Assembly (NCBI RefSeq): GCF_024139115.2
Contig: NC_085140.1
Span: 156,576,452-156,640,451 of the forward strand
Source: Armigeres subalbatus
Taxonomy: Eukaryota > Arthropoda > Insecta > Diptera > Culicidae
Length of the DNA: 64,000 nucleotides
Direction of reading: 5' to 3'
Shown here piece by piece: positions 45,370 through 55,142 of this stretch. The notes under the pieces are model-generated. The model searched no databases. It saw nothing but the letters and a program-made list of their open reading frames with translations, and was not told where the DNA came from. Each line of letters begins with the position of its first letter. Within the stretch, counting starts at the first letter, position 1. The position numbers were made by a program, and so were the translations under genes.

Positions 45370-46560
45370 GACCGATCAACGATGAATAAGATGTTTAGAT
45401 GATCATCCGCAGGTCCTTGATAAATACAGTACAACTTGCAGACTAATCATCTGTTCACTGATTTGAAGGCAGCGTGCGATTCGGTGAAAAGAAATGAGCT
45501 GTAGCAGATAATGTCCAAACATGGTTTTCCGGCGAAACTGATTAGACTAATACGTGCAACGCTGGTATTCAGATTGCAGACGAAATGTCAACATCGTTTG
45601 TGACCCTTGACGGACTGAAGCAGGGTGATGCACTTTCGAATTTATTGTTCAACATTGCACTCGAGGGCGCTATTAGGAGATCTAATGTGCAGAGGAACGG
45701 CACTATCATCACACGGTCGCATATGCTCCTGGGCTTTGCGGACGACATCGGCCTGGTTGGAATCGATCGCAGGGCAGTAGCGGTGGCTTTTGTCCCACTG
45801 AAGAGGGAGATGGCGAGGATAGGCTTAACCATTAGCTCTACCAGAACAAAGTACATTGTGGCAGGTAGAGATAAAAGATAGAGGATGACCTAGTGGTGTT
45901 TGTGCAGAGGTAGTAATTGATGGGGATGTGTTTGAAGTTGTTGAAGAATTTGTTTCCCTTAGAACGCTTGTGACATGTGACAATGACGTTTCCCGTGAAG
46001 TGAAAAGACGTACTGCTGCTGCGAATAGGGCCTTTTACGGATTACGTAACCAGCTTAGGTCCCGCAACATGCAGACGGAGACGAAATTTGCTCTATACAA
46101 AACTATGATTCTATCAGTTGCCTTTTATGGGCATGAAGCATGGACGTTAAAAGAGGCAGACCGGAGAGCTTTCGAGATTTTCTAATGAAAAGTGCTGCGT
46201 ACAATACTCTGAGGGAAACTATAAAATGGTGTGTGGCACAGACGCATGAATCATGAGCTGTATCAAGTATACAAAGAAGAAAATTTTGTGAATCGTATAA
46301 AATACGGTAGATTTCAGTTAATGCGAATATTGGAAGAAAGAATAGCGAAAACAATACTAAACAGAGAACCGGATAGAGGCCGGCAACTTCGTGGAAGGCC
46401 ACGAACACGCTGGCTGCACGCGGTGGAATCGGACATGGGAACCCTAAACGTTCGGGGAAACTGGAGGAACATTGCCCAAGACCGTCGATTATGGTATAGA
46501 CGCAGTAGCCAACCAGATACGAGGTAGGTAATTTTTGTATTAATGTACAATAGTGCCTAG
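45370..46560 (+). pseudogene. Non-LTR RT family B, copy 2
   Basis: Frames read LINTVQLAD (45418), HGFPAKLIRLIRATL (about 45523), DGLKQGDALSNLLFNIALEG (45609), LLGFADDIGLVG (the catalytic box, about 45726) and GLTISSTRTKYIVAG (45820). After a frame break come FVSLRTLVTCDN (45950), FALYKTMILSVAFYGHEAWT (46087) and the tail NHELYQVYKEENFVNRI (46245) with GRPRTRW (46396). The 5' end stops at the foldback element. An A-rich end with AATAAA-like ATAAATAAACG lies near 46595. The RT core is intact over about 100 codons, but stops and shifts break the whole. Confidence 0.82.
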
Positions 46561-48000
46561 TGGCTCCGTAAAGTGTTGTACACGCCTGAGCCTTATAAAT
46601 AAACGAACAGAAAAAATAATGTAGCATAATGGTATTTGCCTACTTCCTTGAAGTGACCTTGAAACTGGTTTCGGCGGAACGACTGGAATCCGGAATACAG
46701 GCCATATCTTGGACCGATCAAATTTTCAATTATATATGCGTCGTTTCCATTCAAAGTATCTAAAACTATTTCCAAATTATGTGGAAAATTGCCATATCCT
46801 AACATTCATTTTAATGGGGAATAATTGCAAAACCATGTGGTCAATGCGGGAAATTAATAATGGCTCTGAAACTAGAATATATTCCGCTTCTTTTGGTAAA
46901 TATTGAAAAAAAAGGTTAAAAGACAAAAAATCAGACAAAACGGTTTTTATTTTCATTGACAAAATTTGTAACGTAAAGGTTAAAAATCGGCAAACAGGCC
47001 AAACGATCTTTTCGGGTAAACGATTTTTTTGGCCAAAATACCAGCTAGATCAATCCGTTTTCCGCGTTTTATTCGTTTCGGCCAAACGTTTATTCGTTTC
47101 GGTTGACCCGGTGATCAATTCATTATGAGAAACTCTCAATTAAATATTATATAAATTCATAGAAAAAGCCCCATGATACTTAACATAGAAAAAGGTGGTT
47201 TGATTTTGGTCAGCTATGCCCTTTAGCAGTAGTAAAAAATAATTAACACTACCAAAAATATTTTTTTTGTTTTTAATTTTTATTAGCGTAAACTTTCACG
47301 CTTTGTACCTCCGTTCTTTACATCAAACAAAAAATAAAGTAAATTTAGGTGGTTAAAGAAAGTTGTGAAAGTTCAGGAAATAAATTCATTAAATACAGCA
47401 TAATAATCCAATCATTTTAATCTACAAGTGCGTAAAGAAGAAGCTTCGATCAAGAAATTGTCATCTGGAACGCGTCAACAGGTGTGGAAAATTGTTGTGG
47501 AATGTGTCAAGTAGAAACATTTTAAAGTTGGATTAGAAATAGAAGCTCTGCAGTTTATGATCAATGAGGGAACACATCAAGTGGTAAGACATGAGTGGTG
47601 TGATTTAAGTGGAGTGTTTCTCCAGAAATGAGTAAGTATTTGTTCGTTTTTTTTATTTGTTGGGGAAGAAACAAACAGTGTTATGTAAAAATTGGTCCAG
47701 ATGTCTCTAAATTAGCACTCTAGGGAATACGGAAAAAGCGGATCTATTACGGCTATGCACTACGGGTTTCACTGTATCTTACTTGGTTCTTGGTTCAAAT
47801 ACTGTAATCATTAGCAGTTACAAATGTGTGGTCGCTTGCATGGTACAAAAATGTTTTGTTAACTAGCAATATTATCTGATTGGTCAAGTAGTTCGCCAAT
47901 TTGGTATCGTACATCCATCCACATAACAGAAAACGTTGATGTGCGAAGGTGTGTTAAACGGTTTTTTTTTGGCGCTAGCTAAGCTTAGGAATGTACAAAG
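46561..48000. other. Unassigned DNA
   Basis: 46980-47110 repeats CCAAACG/TTCGGCC words in both orientations and may be a worn repeat. The rest shows no assigned feature. Minus-strand AATAAA occurs near 47656 and could serve a gene ending at 48001. Confidence 0.35.
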
Positions 48001-48480
48001 TTACACGAATACAGCACTACGAACAGAATACTGCAGACTATCGCTCTGGTGTTGTCGGTTTTGAAAGTTGATGTTGTTTTTGTTGTTATAGTTGTTGGTT
48101 TGATTTCCATTGATGCAGATGATGGTCCTAAGGTAATCTCTTAGATATCTTATCACGTGAATTGCAATCACAGGCCAGGCCCAGTTGGTCCAACCGAATC
48201 GCACCGAAGGTTTGGCAGGCTCGTCAGTCTCATCAATAATAGCTTGGTACTGGCTGTTCGTCGGACCTGGGCGTTTCGTTCAAAGCTTGAAACTCTTGCG
48301 TAAATTTTTGAGCGCTTTTTTCTGACTCTTTTGAAAGCTCCGTTGGAAACCTGCGGCCGTACTGTTGCGTCGCGAAGTTGGCGAATACGTCAGCAGATCG
48401 AGCGGTTTGATGTTGGCTAGTTTGGATTCAAGCTTCGACGACTGTTTTCGGTTAGGACGATCAAAGGTGTCACCAATCAT
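48001..48480 (-). CDS. Candidate host gene exon with in-frame TGA (readthrough candidate)
   Basis: From ATG 48480, in context AACGAACATGA, 66 codons run MIGDTFDRPNRKQSSK... to LRKSFKL and a TGA at 48280-48282. The same frame then stays open for 92 more codons: TKRPGPTNSQYQAIIDETDE, an aromatic segment FGWTNWAWPVIAIHVIRYLR that may be membrane-associated, and an Asn/Gln-rich end, to TAA at 48001. Codon use on both sides of the TGA looks coding. Options: stop-codon readthrough, two separate exons or isoforms, a disabled gene, or chance. No family is recognised. It lies in the only long stretch of the window free of obvious repeats. Confidence 0.45.
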
Positions 48481-51289
48481 GTTCGTTGTAATCAATCACA
48501 CACACAGAGACAGCGAAAGCGTTTGATTGGATTTTTGTGGTGAAGTTCGGTTTGATTGATTTGGTATTTTGTTATTTTTTTTGTTCGAAGGACAGGCGGA
48601 GAGAGAAAGAGAAAAAGAAGAGAAGAGGATTTTTGTAGGCTTCTTCCAATGGTCGATAGGTTCGAATGCTAGTTCTGCTTTGTAAAGCTCTATACACTAC
48701 TTTGGCGGCGTGTCGTTGTTTGGCGTGCTTGTTTGTGTTCCACTCGGAAGCTATGTTGCCATGGCTGGCAAAGGTGCTGAGTGCTGGCTATTGCATAGAT
48801 TACTGTGAAGCTACGTTTGATCAAAGCTGATGTGCCTGTTCCTACGAAAGTTGTGTGTTATTGAGAGTTTTATTTGCTTTTGCATGTCTGTGGCTCTGTA
48901 TGATGATTTTTCGAAGAAAGCATAGATTAACGCAGAGAATTTAGAACTTTTTCCTTAAAGCGAGCATTTGAAAATATGGTTTGATAAGCTTTAAATTGTA
49001 AATTGTTAATGCTAAGCTGTATTGTAAAACATAAGCACCCTGGAGAACTGTATAAATATATATATTTCCTTTCATTATGTCAATGTGATACATTTATTTG
49101 TATATTAAGAATATGTGAAATATTCAGCCTTATAGCTGTGCATACTGTTTTAGTCTCTACATATTAAATAAAAAAATGATTTATTCTAAAAAAACATCCA
49201 TTTTATTGTTCCAAATTTTAATTAAAGCTATTTGAGGTATCAACAAGCCACTACAATATACAGTTGACATAATTTTTCTCCAGAGTTTTCAACAATAACA
49301 TCCTGTCGGCCTGTTAGTTATGCTCGACATTCAACTTTTTCTCCCTAACGGTTGAATAATGCATGAGTATGTGGGTCGCATTGTACTGGGCTTCCTGCGA
49401 ACGTTCGTTTGTTATCATTGCCAATTATCACACAGTTTCCCTCCATCTCGTGTACGAGATTAGCAATACCTAGTTAATCTATGCTTCCTTGAATTTATTC
49501 ACCACGCTGTCTGGTTGTATTGTTTGCAGTTGCTTCTACGAATTGGTTCCAGTCTAACATGTACCGACTCCGCAGCAGCGGTTTGTGATTTGCTTTTCCA
49601 GTGACAGAGTTTGTCTAACCTCAACAATTAGGATATTTGCAGTTCTACTTGCCAAACAGAAAGAAAAATGATTCTACGCACTACAATAACAGAAACCCAC
49701 CAAGCTTCTACCTTGCTTTAGTTCGCAAAACGTTCATAGAGGAAGGGTAACCCGAAAGCCAAAGCCTGGAAAAAGGCACCAGCATCCGTACTGGAAAAGT
49801 ATGACCGCGTGAGAATGTATGCTTCTAGTAGCTACCGTATACCGCTATGGTGTGTTTTGGGTCGTGTGGTTTCTATGTACTATGCTATGGTGTGGCGTTG
49901 GAGCAACTGGTATTGTACTACCGGCGGAAGTGAAGTGTAATGAATGAAGTTGAGGTAAGTTGTGGTCGCTTCGTAGAACTTGAACTTGCACTGGAACAGG
50001 AGGTGGTGAGTGGTATTTTATTCTTCTGTTTGCACTCTTTCGATGAGCTTCACTGCAGACCTGCGTAGGTTTTTGGTGGACTGTGTTGAACTTGAAAAGC
50101 GGAAGAAAGTTTTCTCGTTTTGTGCAAGCAATAATAGTGAAAAAAGGCAATATCAGCTTCTTCTATCATAAAACAGCGAATGACTTGATATCGAGTTAGA
50201 GAAGGGCAATTGGAACATAAAGATTATGAGATTGCCGGTCTGCAAATGTCATAAGAGAGCGATGCAGAGATAGCGAAGGCGCGTATTATCGTTGTCTTCT
50301 ATGCTGTTGCTAAATCAGACTTATTTCAATGAGTTAAATAGTCAGCAGCTTCAACATTTTGATTTTTGTATTTAGTAAACGAAAATTCATAATTGCTGAA
50401 TTACAAATCTCGTGTTAGTATGCAATAAACAAGATGCGATTATTGAAAACTGAACTGGTGCATTCTTATCAGATTGTAATAGTGTTAAACCTGTGTTGAA
50501 ATTGTTAGTGTTGTTTTTTGTGTTCTAGTGCTGCAAACTTTCTAATTATGTGTTCGAAATAAACAAATCTCTTGCCTTCTTTTTACTGCTTTTCGTGGAT
50601 GTAGATTGTTGCAAGGATTCGCACATTTTTTCCTGCGATTAGAAAACAAATCTTATGTAATGTGGGCATCTTTAAGTTCACACAATGAATTCGTTGTAGG
50701 CAGCAAAACTGTTGCATACGATTCAAAATTATTCAATTGATTGATTAATATTACATCCACATGACAGCTTGTTCAGTTTTTTTTTCGTCTCGTCATTAAA
50801 AATGTCAACTCGGGGAGAACCCACAATACATCAAGCTGTGCATTTGAGTTGATAAACGTTTGAGTGGTCACTTGCGGTTTTAATATTTCTCTGCCGCAGT
50901 CTGTCGATGACAGGCTGATGATGAATGTATGCACATCAGCAGGTATTCAGGTTGAGTAGGGATTTGTAAATTTAATTAATTGTCGATGGGTGTCGACTGA
51001 AAGCGATCTGAGCTGACCATTGAAGTTTTTTTTAAAAGAGATTGTAATATGTTTTACGTTCTATTGAAGCTATCCACTAAATGATGTATGTATCATTTTT
51101 TTTGTAATACGGATTTCATATATTTATATTTGCTTTCGAATTCAACACTCATGAAACGTTATACCGTTACAGAGAATGATGATGTAGATATTGATAATGC
51201 CTTAACTATATAGGCATTTAACTACTCTAAAATGGTAGAGAATGATCATAATAAGTGCCAAAACTCACATCAACAATATTGGAATAACC
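48481..51289. other. Repeat-poor DNA, possible 5' region of the minus-strand gene
   Basis: No mobile-element ends were recognised. Purine-rich GGAGAGAGAAAGAGAAAAAG (about 48597) and a minus-strand open frame at 49845-50150 lacking ATG and motifs may be transcribed leader. Nothing is firm. Confidence 0.35.
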
Positions 51290-51510
51290 GTCCATCGTTC
51301 ACACCGCGAGAATCGGACGACTACGGTGGGCTGTGTACGAGTGTCAGGAAGTAACCCGGTGAAAATGGTTCTCGACAATAATGTGACGGGCACAAGAAAA
51401 CGAGGTGCGCAGCGAGCAAGGTGGAAGACAATTTGCGGTCTATTTGCAGACCCCGTGCACTATGGAAAGATTCCACTCGAGCAGGAGCGACGACCTCGAT
51501 AACAGAAAGT
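51290..51510 (+). pseudogene. Non-LTR retrotransposon C-terminal remnant
   Basis: SNPVKMVLDNNVTGTRKRGA (about 51350) followed by QRARWKTI matches the RxRGRPxxRW-type tail that ends many LINE ORF2 proteins (Outcast- or RTE-like). It is cut off upstream. Confidence 0.55.
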
Positions 51511-51584
51511 GGTATGATGAACTAGCCTTGCATATGAGGTAAAATACTGAAAAATAATTTGCTAAATACGTTAGGTCAGTGGTG

Positions 51585-51640
51585 TAGCCAGAAAATTGAT
51601 CCTAGGGGGGGGGGGTCGGTTTTCAGAACATTTTTTTTGG
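51585..51640 (+). repeat. GTAGCCAGAA plus G-run element end
   Basis: GGTGTAGCCAGAAAATTGAT followed by a G11 run resembles the ends of the foldback element at 42215-45361. Only one end is present. Confidence 0.45.
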
Positions 51641-51649
51641 AATAAAAAG

Positions 51650-52415
51650 TTTCTTCTAAATTCTAACCTACGCGGTCACTCCCTATTGGAATGGGCGGTC
51701 GACAACAATCTTATAGCCCTTAACAACGGTTCCGCTACGTATTTTCAAACTTGGTCTGGATTTTTTTACCGCTATCGTTTGTCCTTCGCATCAGGCTGTC
51801 TTGCTTCCAAATTCTCTTGGGTCTGCGAAGACGATTTGCCTGGCAGTGGTCATTTTCCGATCTATCAACATTGATAGTCCGCTCCCAACCATCATCTCAA
51901 TGAAAAGATGGAACTTCAAGGATGCTGACTGGAATAAATTTAAAAAAAGCTATAGCCACAAAAATGCCAGCGAACACTGCAATGAGTATTGAAGAAATCA
52001 CACAACTCATCTTTTACGTAGTACTGGAAGTCAAGTCTGCCGGGTTACAAAAAAAAACCAATCTGGTGGAGTCAACAAATTGGTGAAGTGGTAAGGAAAC
52101 GCAGAAAAGCTTTGAGGAAATTACGGAAGTTAAGAGATGATCACCCCGAAATAGAAGCGGTCAAACAACGATTCAACGTGGTGAAACATGAAGCAAGAAA
52201 GATGAGCGAAGAAGCCAAAGTAGAATCATGAACGCGTTTCAGGAAATATTTACATCGAATTCCAGTACATCACAGATGTGGCCAAACTTTAACAAGCTCT
52301 CTAAAAAACAAGGATGCAAAAGGCCCGGAATCAACATTTACGGTGAGCATAACAACAATCCGGCTAATTGTTTTGCAAAATACTTTGGCATCCACATCGT
52401 CTGTGACAGTTGGTA
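51650..52415 (+). pseudogene. I/Jockey-type endonuclease and RT-start remnant
   Basis: LRGHSLLEWAVDNNLIALNN (51670) and a DLPGSGHFPI (51835) correspond to the DxxGxxLLEW...GSDHFPI end of LINE endonucleases. PTIISMKRWNFKDADWNKFK follows (51887) and NPANCFAKYFGIH near 52360. The catalytic S-D-H is G-S-G-H here. Frames are broken. Confidence 0.65.
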
Positions 52416-52424
52416 GCAGAAGCA

Positions 52425-53059
52425 AGCACGGACGTTACTATCCTGGCGGACCCGTACCGCATCCTCGCGGATAACGTGAGCTGGATAGCAGATTGGATCC
52501 AGGTCAGCGGATATTTGTACGACGGCAAACTACTGATCCAGGTAGTGGTAAACAATCAAATCTGTTTGGTCGCAAACCTGTAGTCATAGTGCTGTCCAAT
52601 GAGCAGCTTGAAGTAGCTCGAAGTTATTACCATCCTTCACATGTCTATTTGTAGACAAAAAAGTAGAAGTTAGTAGAACGGAACAACTTCGAGCTACTTC
52701 GAGCTGTTCATTGGACAGCACTATTGTAATAGATCCATTCGAAAGTGGGACTTTTAATAAAGCTATGGTTGTGGAGAAAAACACGGGAAGAGCGGTGGCC
52801 AAAAATAATTCTATTCCCGCGTCTTGGCCCAATTCAATGATGAAGAGGTAGCGAGGGTGACGATGGCAAAGTTCATCGATCAAAGTAAACATCTGGTCCG
52901 GACGGGATCCCAAACATGGCTCTAAAGGCAGTCATAATGACAAATCGGGACATGTTCAGGTCAGTCATGCAGAGGGTTCTGGACTGCTCGTCCAGGTTCT
53001 CAAATATATGGAAGAGATAGCCTTTGGTTCTGTGTTGCTATAACCAGTTTCATGTGAAC
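52425..53059 (+). pseudogene. R1-clade ORF2, copy 2, 5' part
   Basis: EASTDVTILADPYRILADNV (52430) and GRKPVVI-VIDPFE (split by the MITE at 52588) are R1 endonuclease motifs. PNMALKAVIMTNRDMFRSVM (52910) and NIWKR (53006) are the start of the R1 reverse transcriptase. The copy is interrupted at 53070 by the RTE insertion and continues after 54553. Confidence 0.78.
52588..52722. mobile_element. Foldback MITE, copy 3 of 3
   Basis: AGTGCTGTCCAATGAG...GGACAGCACT, with the same arms as copies 1 and 2. Removing it with one AT rejoins GTAGTCAT and TGTAATAG, restoring PVVIVID as in the other R1 copy (31973-32005). This indicates an AT target duplication (52586-52587, 52723-52724). Confidence 0.85.
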
Positions 53060-53070
53060 TGTGCTACTTG
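53060..53070. repeat. Left 11-bp target duplication of the RTE insertion
   Basis: TGTGCTACTTG, repeated exactly at 54543-54553 after the TAAG tail. Confidence 0.85.
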
Positions 53071-53161
53071 ATGCTTGAGATGCTCAAAGCTGACCCCATG
53101 ACATCCGCTCAACTACTGCATCATTTATTTCGTAATATCTGGGACACCGCAACATTCTCGG

Positions 53162-54529
53162 TCGACTGGTATCTTAGTGAAAGTGCCCAAAAAGGGTGAC
53201 CTGACTGTATGCGATAACTGGCGAGGCATTATGTTGCTGTGTACCGTTCTCAAAGTTCTGTGCAAAATTATCCTAGCCCGGATTCAGGAAAAGATCGATG
53301 CGACTCTCCGGCGGCAGCAAGCCGGATTCCGTGCCGGAAGATCCTGTGTGGACCGTATTGTCACGATCCGCATCATTCTGGAGCAGGTCAACGAATTCCA
53401 AGAGTCCCTTTACTTGGTATTCATTGACTACGAAAAAGCTTTTGACCGTATCAATCACGAGAATATGTGGGGCGCCCTGAGACGCAAGGGGGTTCCTGAG
53501 AAAATCATCGGACTCGTCGAAGCACAGTACGAGGCCTTTTCGTGTAGAGTGCTGCACAATGGGGTTCTGTCCGACCATATCCGGGTCGTAGCTGGTGTGA
53601 GGCAAGGATGTATTCTATCACCGTTACTGTTCCTCATCGTAATCGATGAGATTCTGGTAGATGCGATTGACCGTGAACCAAACCGCGGGATGTTATGGCA
53701 GCCTATAACCATGGAGCACCTAAACGACTTCGAATTGGCTGATGACGTTGCACTCCTCGCGCAACGGCGCTCTGATATGCAGTGTAAGCTAAACGACCTT
53801 GCCGAGCGCTCCTCCTCGGCAGGTTTAGTCATCAACGTCAACAAAACCAAATTGTTGGATGTAAACACGGTGACTCCTCCCAGTTTCACAGTAGCCGGGC
53901 AACCAGTGGAGAATATTGAAGGCTTCCAATATCTTGGTAGCCAAATGGCGTCAGACGGTAGTACCAAGATCGACATAGGCGCACGGATCAAGAAAGCAAG
54001 GGCTGCCTTTGCGAATTTACGAAATATCTGGAAAAACAGGCAGATAAGTGAACGCACCAAAATACGAATTTTCAACTCTAACGTGAAATCTGTGCTGTTA
54101 GACGCTAGCGAAACATGGTGTGTATCAGTGGAGAACACTCAACGGCTGCAGGTGTTCATTAACAGATGCCTGCGGTATATAATTCGGGCCTGGTGGCCTC
54201 ACAACTGGATCTCAAACAACGAGCTCCATCGTCGTTGTCACCAGAGGCCGATAGCAACAGAAATTCGGAATCGGAAGTGGGGCTGGGTCGGCCACACTCT
54301 ACGTAGGGGCGGAAACGAAATCTGTAAACAAGCATTAGACTGGAACCCAGCAGGACATCGCAGCAGAGGCAGACCCAGAGGCTCATGGCGGCGAAGCCTC
54401 AATAAAGAAATAAAAGAAGTCGACCGAAATCTAACCTGGCAACAGGTTAAAGCGATAGCAGGGCAACGCTCAGGATGGAGATCTTTCAAGTCGGCCCTTT
54501 GCACCACCGGAGGTGTACAGGACCCATAA
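53162..54529 (+). CDS. RTE-type reverse transcriptase, C-terminal portion
   Basis: Uninterrupted frame of about 455 codons; the upstream end is truncation, not a start. In active copies it copies the element RNA at the nicked target. Counting from GTG 53177: fingers PKKGDLTVCDNWRGI (4-18), FRAGRSCVDRI (51-61), palm VFIDYEKAFD (81-90) with the first catalytic Asp, GVRQGCILSPLLF (140-152), the catalytic ADD at 188-190 (FELADDVAL), and thumb FQYLGSQ (250-256). A C-terminal tail WGWVGHTLRRGG...NPAGHRSRGRPRGSW follows, with terminal CTTGGVQDP. All three catalytic Asp are present, but no endonuclease domain remains and an indel separates 53071-53160 from this frame. Confidence 0.9.
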   Translation, partial: STGILVKVPKKGDLTVCDNWRGIMLLCTVLKVLCKIILARIQEKIDATLRRQQAGFRAGRSCVDRIVTIRIILEQVNEFQESLYLVFIDYEKAFDRINHENMWGALRRKGVPEKIIGLVEAQYEAFSCRVLHNGVLSDHIRVVAGVRQGCILSPLLFLIVIDEILVDAIDREPNRGMLWQPITMEHLNDFELADDVALLAQRRSDMQCKLNDLAERSSSAGLVINVNKTKLLDVNTVTPPSFTVAGQPVENIEGFQYLGSQMASDGSTKIDIGARIKKARAAFANLRNIWKNRQISERTKIRIFNSNVKSVLLDASETWCVSVENTQRLQVFINRCLRYIIRAWWPHNWISNNELHRRCHQRPIATEIRNRKWGWVGHTLRRGGNEICKQALDWNPAGHRSRGRPRGSWRRSLNKEIKEVDRNLTWQQVKAIAGQRSGWRSFKSALCTTGGVQDP

Positions 54530-54542
54530 GTAAGTAAGTAAG
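54530..54542 (+). repeat. (TAAG)n tail
   Basis: About three TAAG units beginning at the ORF stop end the RTE element directly before its right target duplication. Confidence 0.8.
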
Positions 54543-54553
54543 TGTGCTACTTG
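54543..54553. repeat. Right 11-bp target duplication of the RTE insertion
   Basis: TGTGCTACTTG, identical to 53060-53070. Confidence 0.85.
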
Positions 54554-55020
54554 GGTTACCGAAACCTTGTAAGCTTCGGAGAGAGTGATCAACACTGGGC
54601 ACCATTAAATCGATGGCTGACACTGCAGATGTTGCCACAGAATGTGAGTGGTTCGGTATCCGCCACTGTGCAGTGATAACACTCGATATGCGGAATGTGT
54701 TCAACCTGTGGGCGGAGATCGCGTACTCGTTGCTTCAGCTGGGAGTACTGGTATGGCTGTACAGAATTCTGGTAATTACGGCAGATGTCCCCCATGGATC
54801 AATCCTGGGTCTACTGCTGTGGATCGTGATCTACGACGGTGTGCTGAGGTTGAAGCTCCCGCAAGGGGTAATTATCGACAAGAAGCTGCGCTCCAACAAT
54901 CATTTGAACTGCAAGCGCGCGTCGGCGGCGATATCGGCACTGTCGAGAATGATGGCGAACAGCTCTAGGGTAATATGGATCATTTTTGATCACCGCGTGA
55001 CTGTATCGGAATTAATTTAT
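54554..55020 (+). pseudogene. R1-clade RT, copy 2, continuation
   Basis: MADTADVATECEWFGIRHCA (54613), ITLDMRNVFN (54678; the motif is normally LDVRNAFN), VPHGSILGLLLW (54786), YDGVLRLKLPQGV (54832), then a jump to IIDKKLRSNNHL and KRASAAISALSRMMANSS (54916). The FADD catalytic box is deleted. It continues the R1 copy split by the RTE element. Confidence 0.78.
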
Positions 55021-55133
55021 TGGGATTTTTCGGTGAAAATTATATTACTCTAAGGAATAGATACAAGTAATGAATATACAGATTCGATTGATACCGCAAG
55101 CAAGTGGCAAGTGTTAAATGTAAATTAGCAGAG

Positions 55134-55142
55134 GGCCAGAAC
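55134..55142. repeat. Left 9-bp target duplication of the foldback transposon
   Basis: GGCCAGAAC, found again at 56678-56686. Confidence 0.7.

Larger units (their letters stand above)
53071..54542 (+). mobile_element. 5'-truncated RTE-clade retrotransposon, young insertion
   Basis: A 1.47-kb insertion between 11-bp direct repeats inside an R1 copy. It begins in mid-ORF (EMLKADPMTSAQLL), so it is 5'-truncated, and ends in a (TAAG)n run instead of poly(A), typical of RTE-type elements. The ORF it carries is intact from 53162 to 54529. Other, older fragments of the same family are at 25936 and 57805. Confidence 0.88.

Noticed and set aside
46980..47110. Possible second GGCC-type inverted tandem array
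   Set aside because: CCAAACG/TTCGGCC words are few and irregular, without bounding duplications.
49845..50150. 101-codon minus-strand frame as a gene
   Set aside because: It starts at TTG, lacks any motif, and Pro/His-rich sequence can arise from the GTGG-rich complement.
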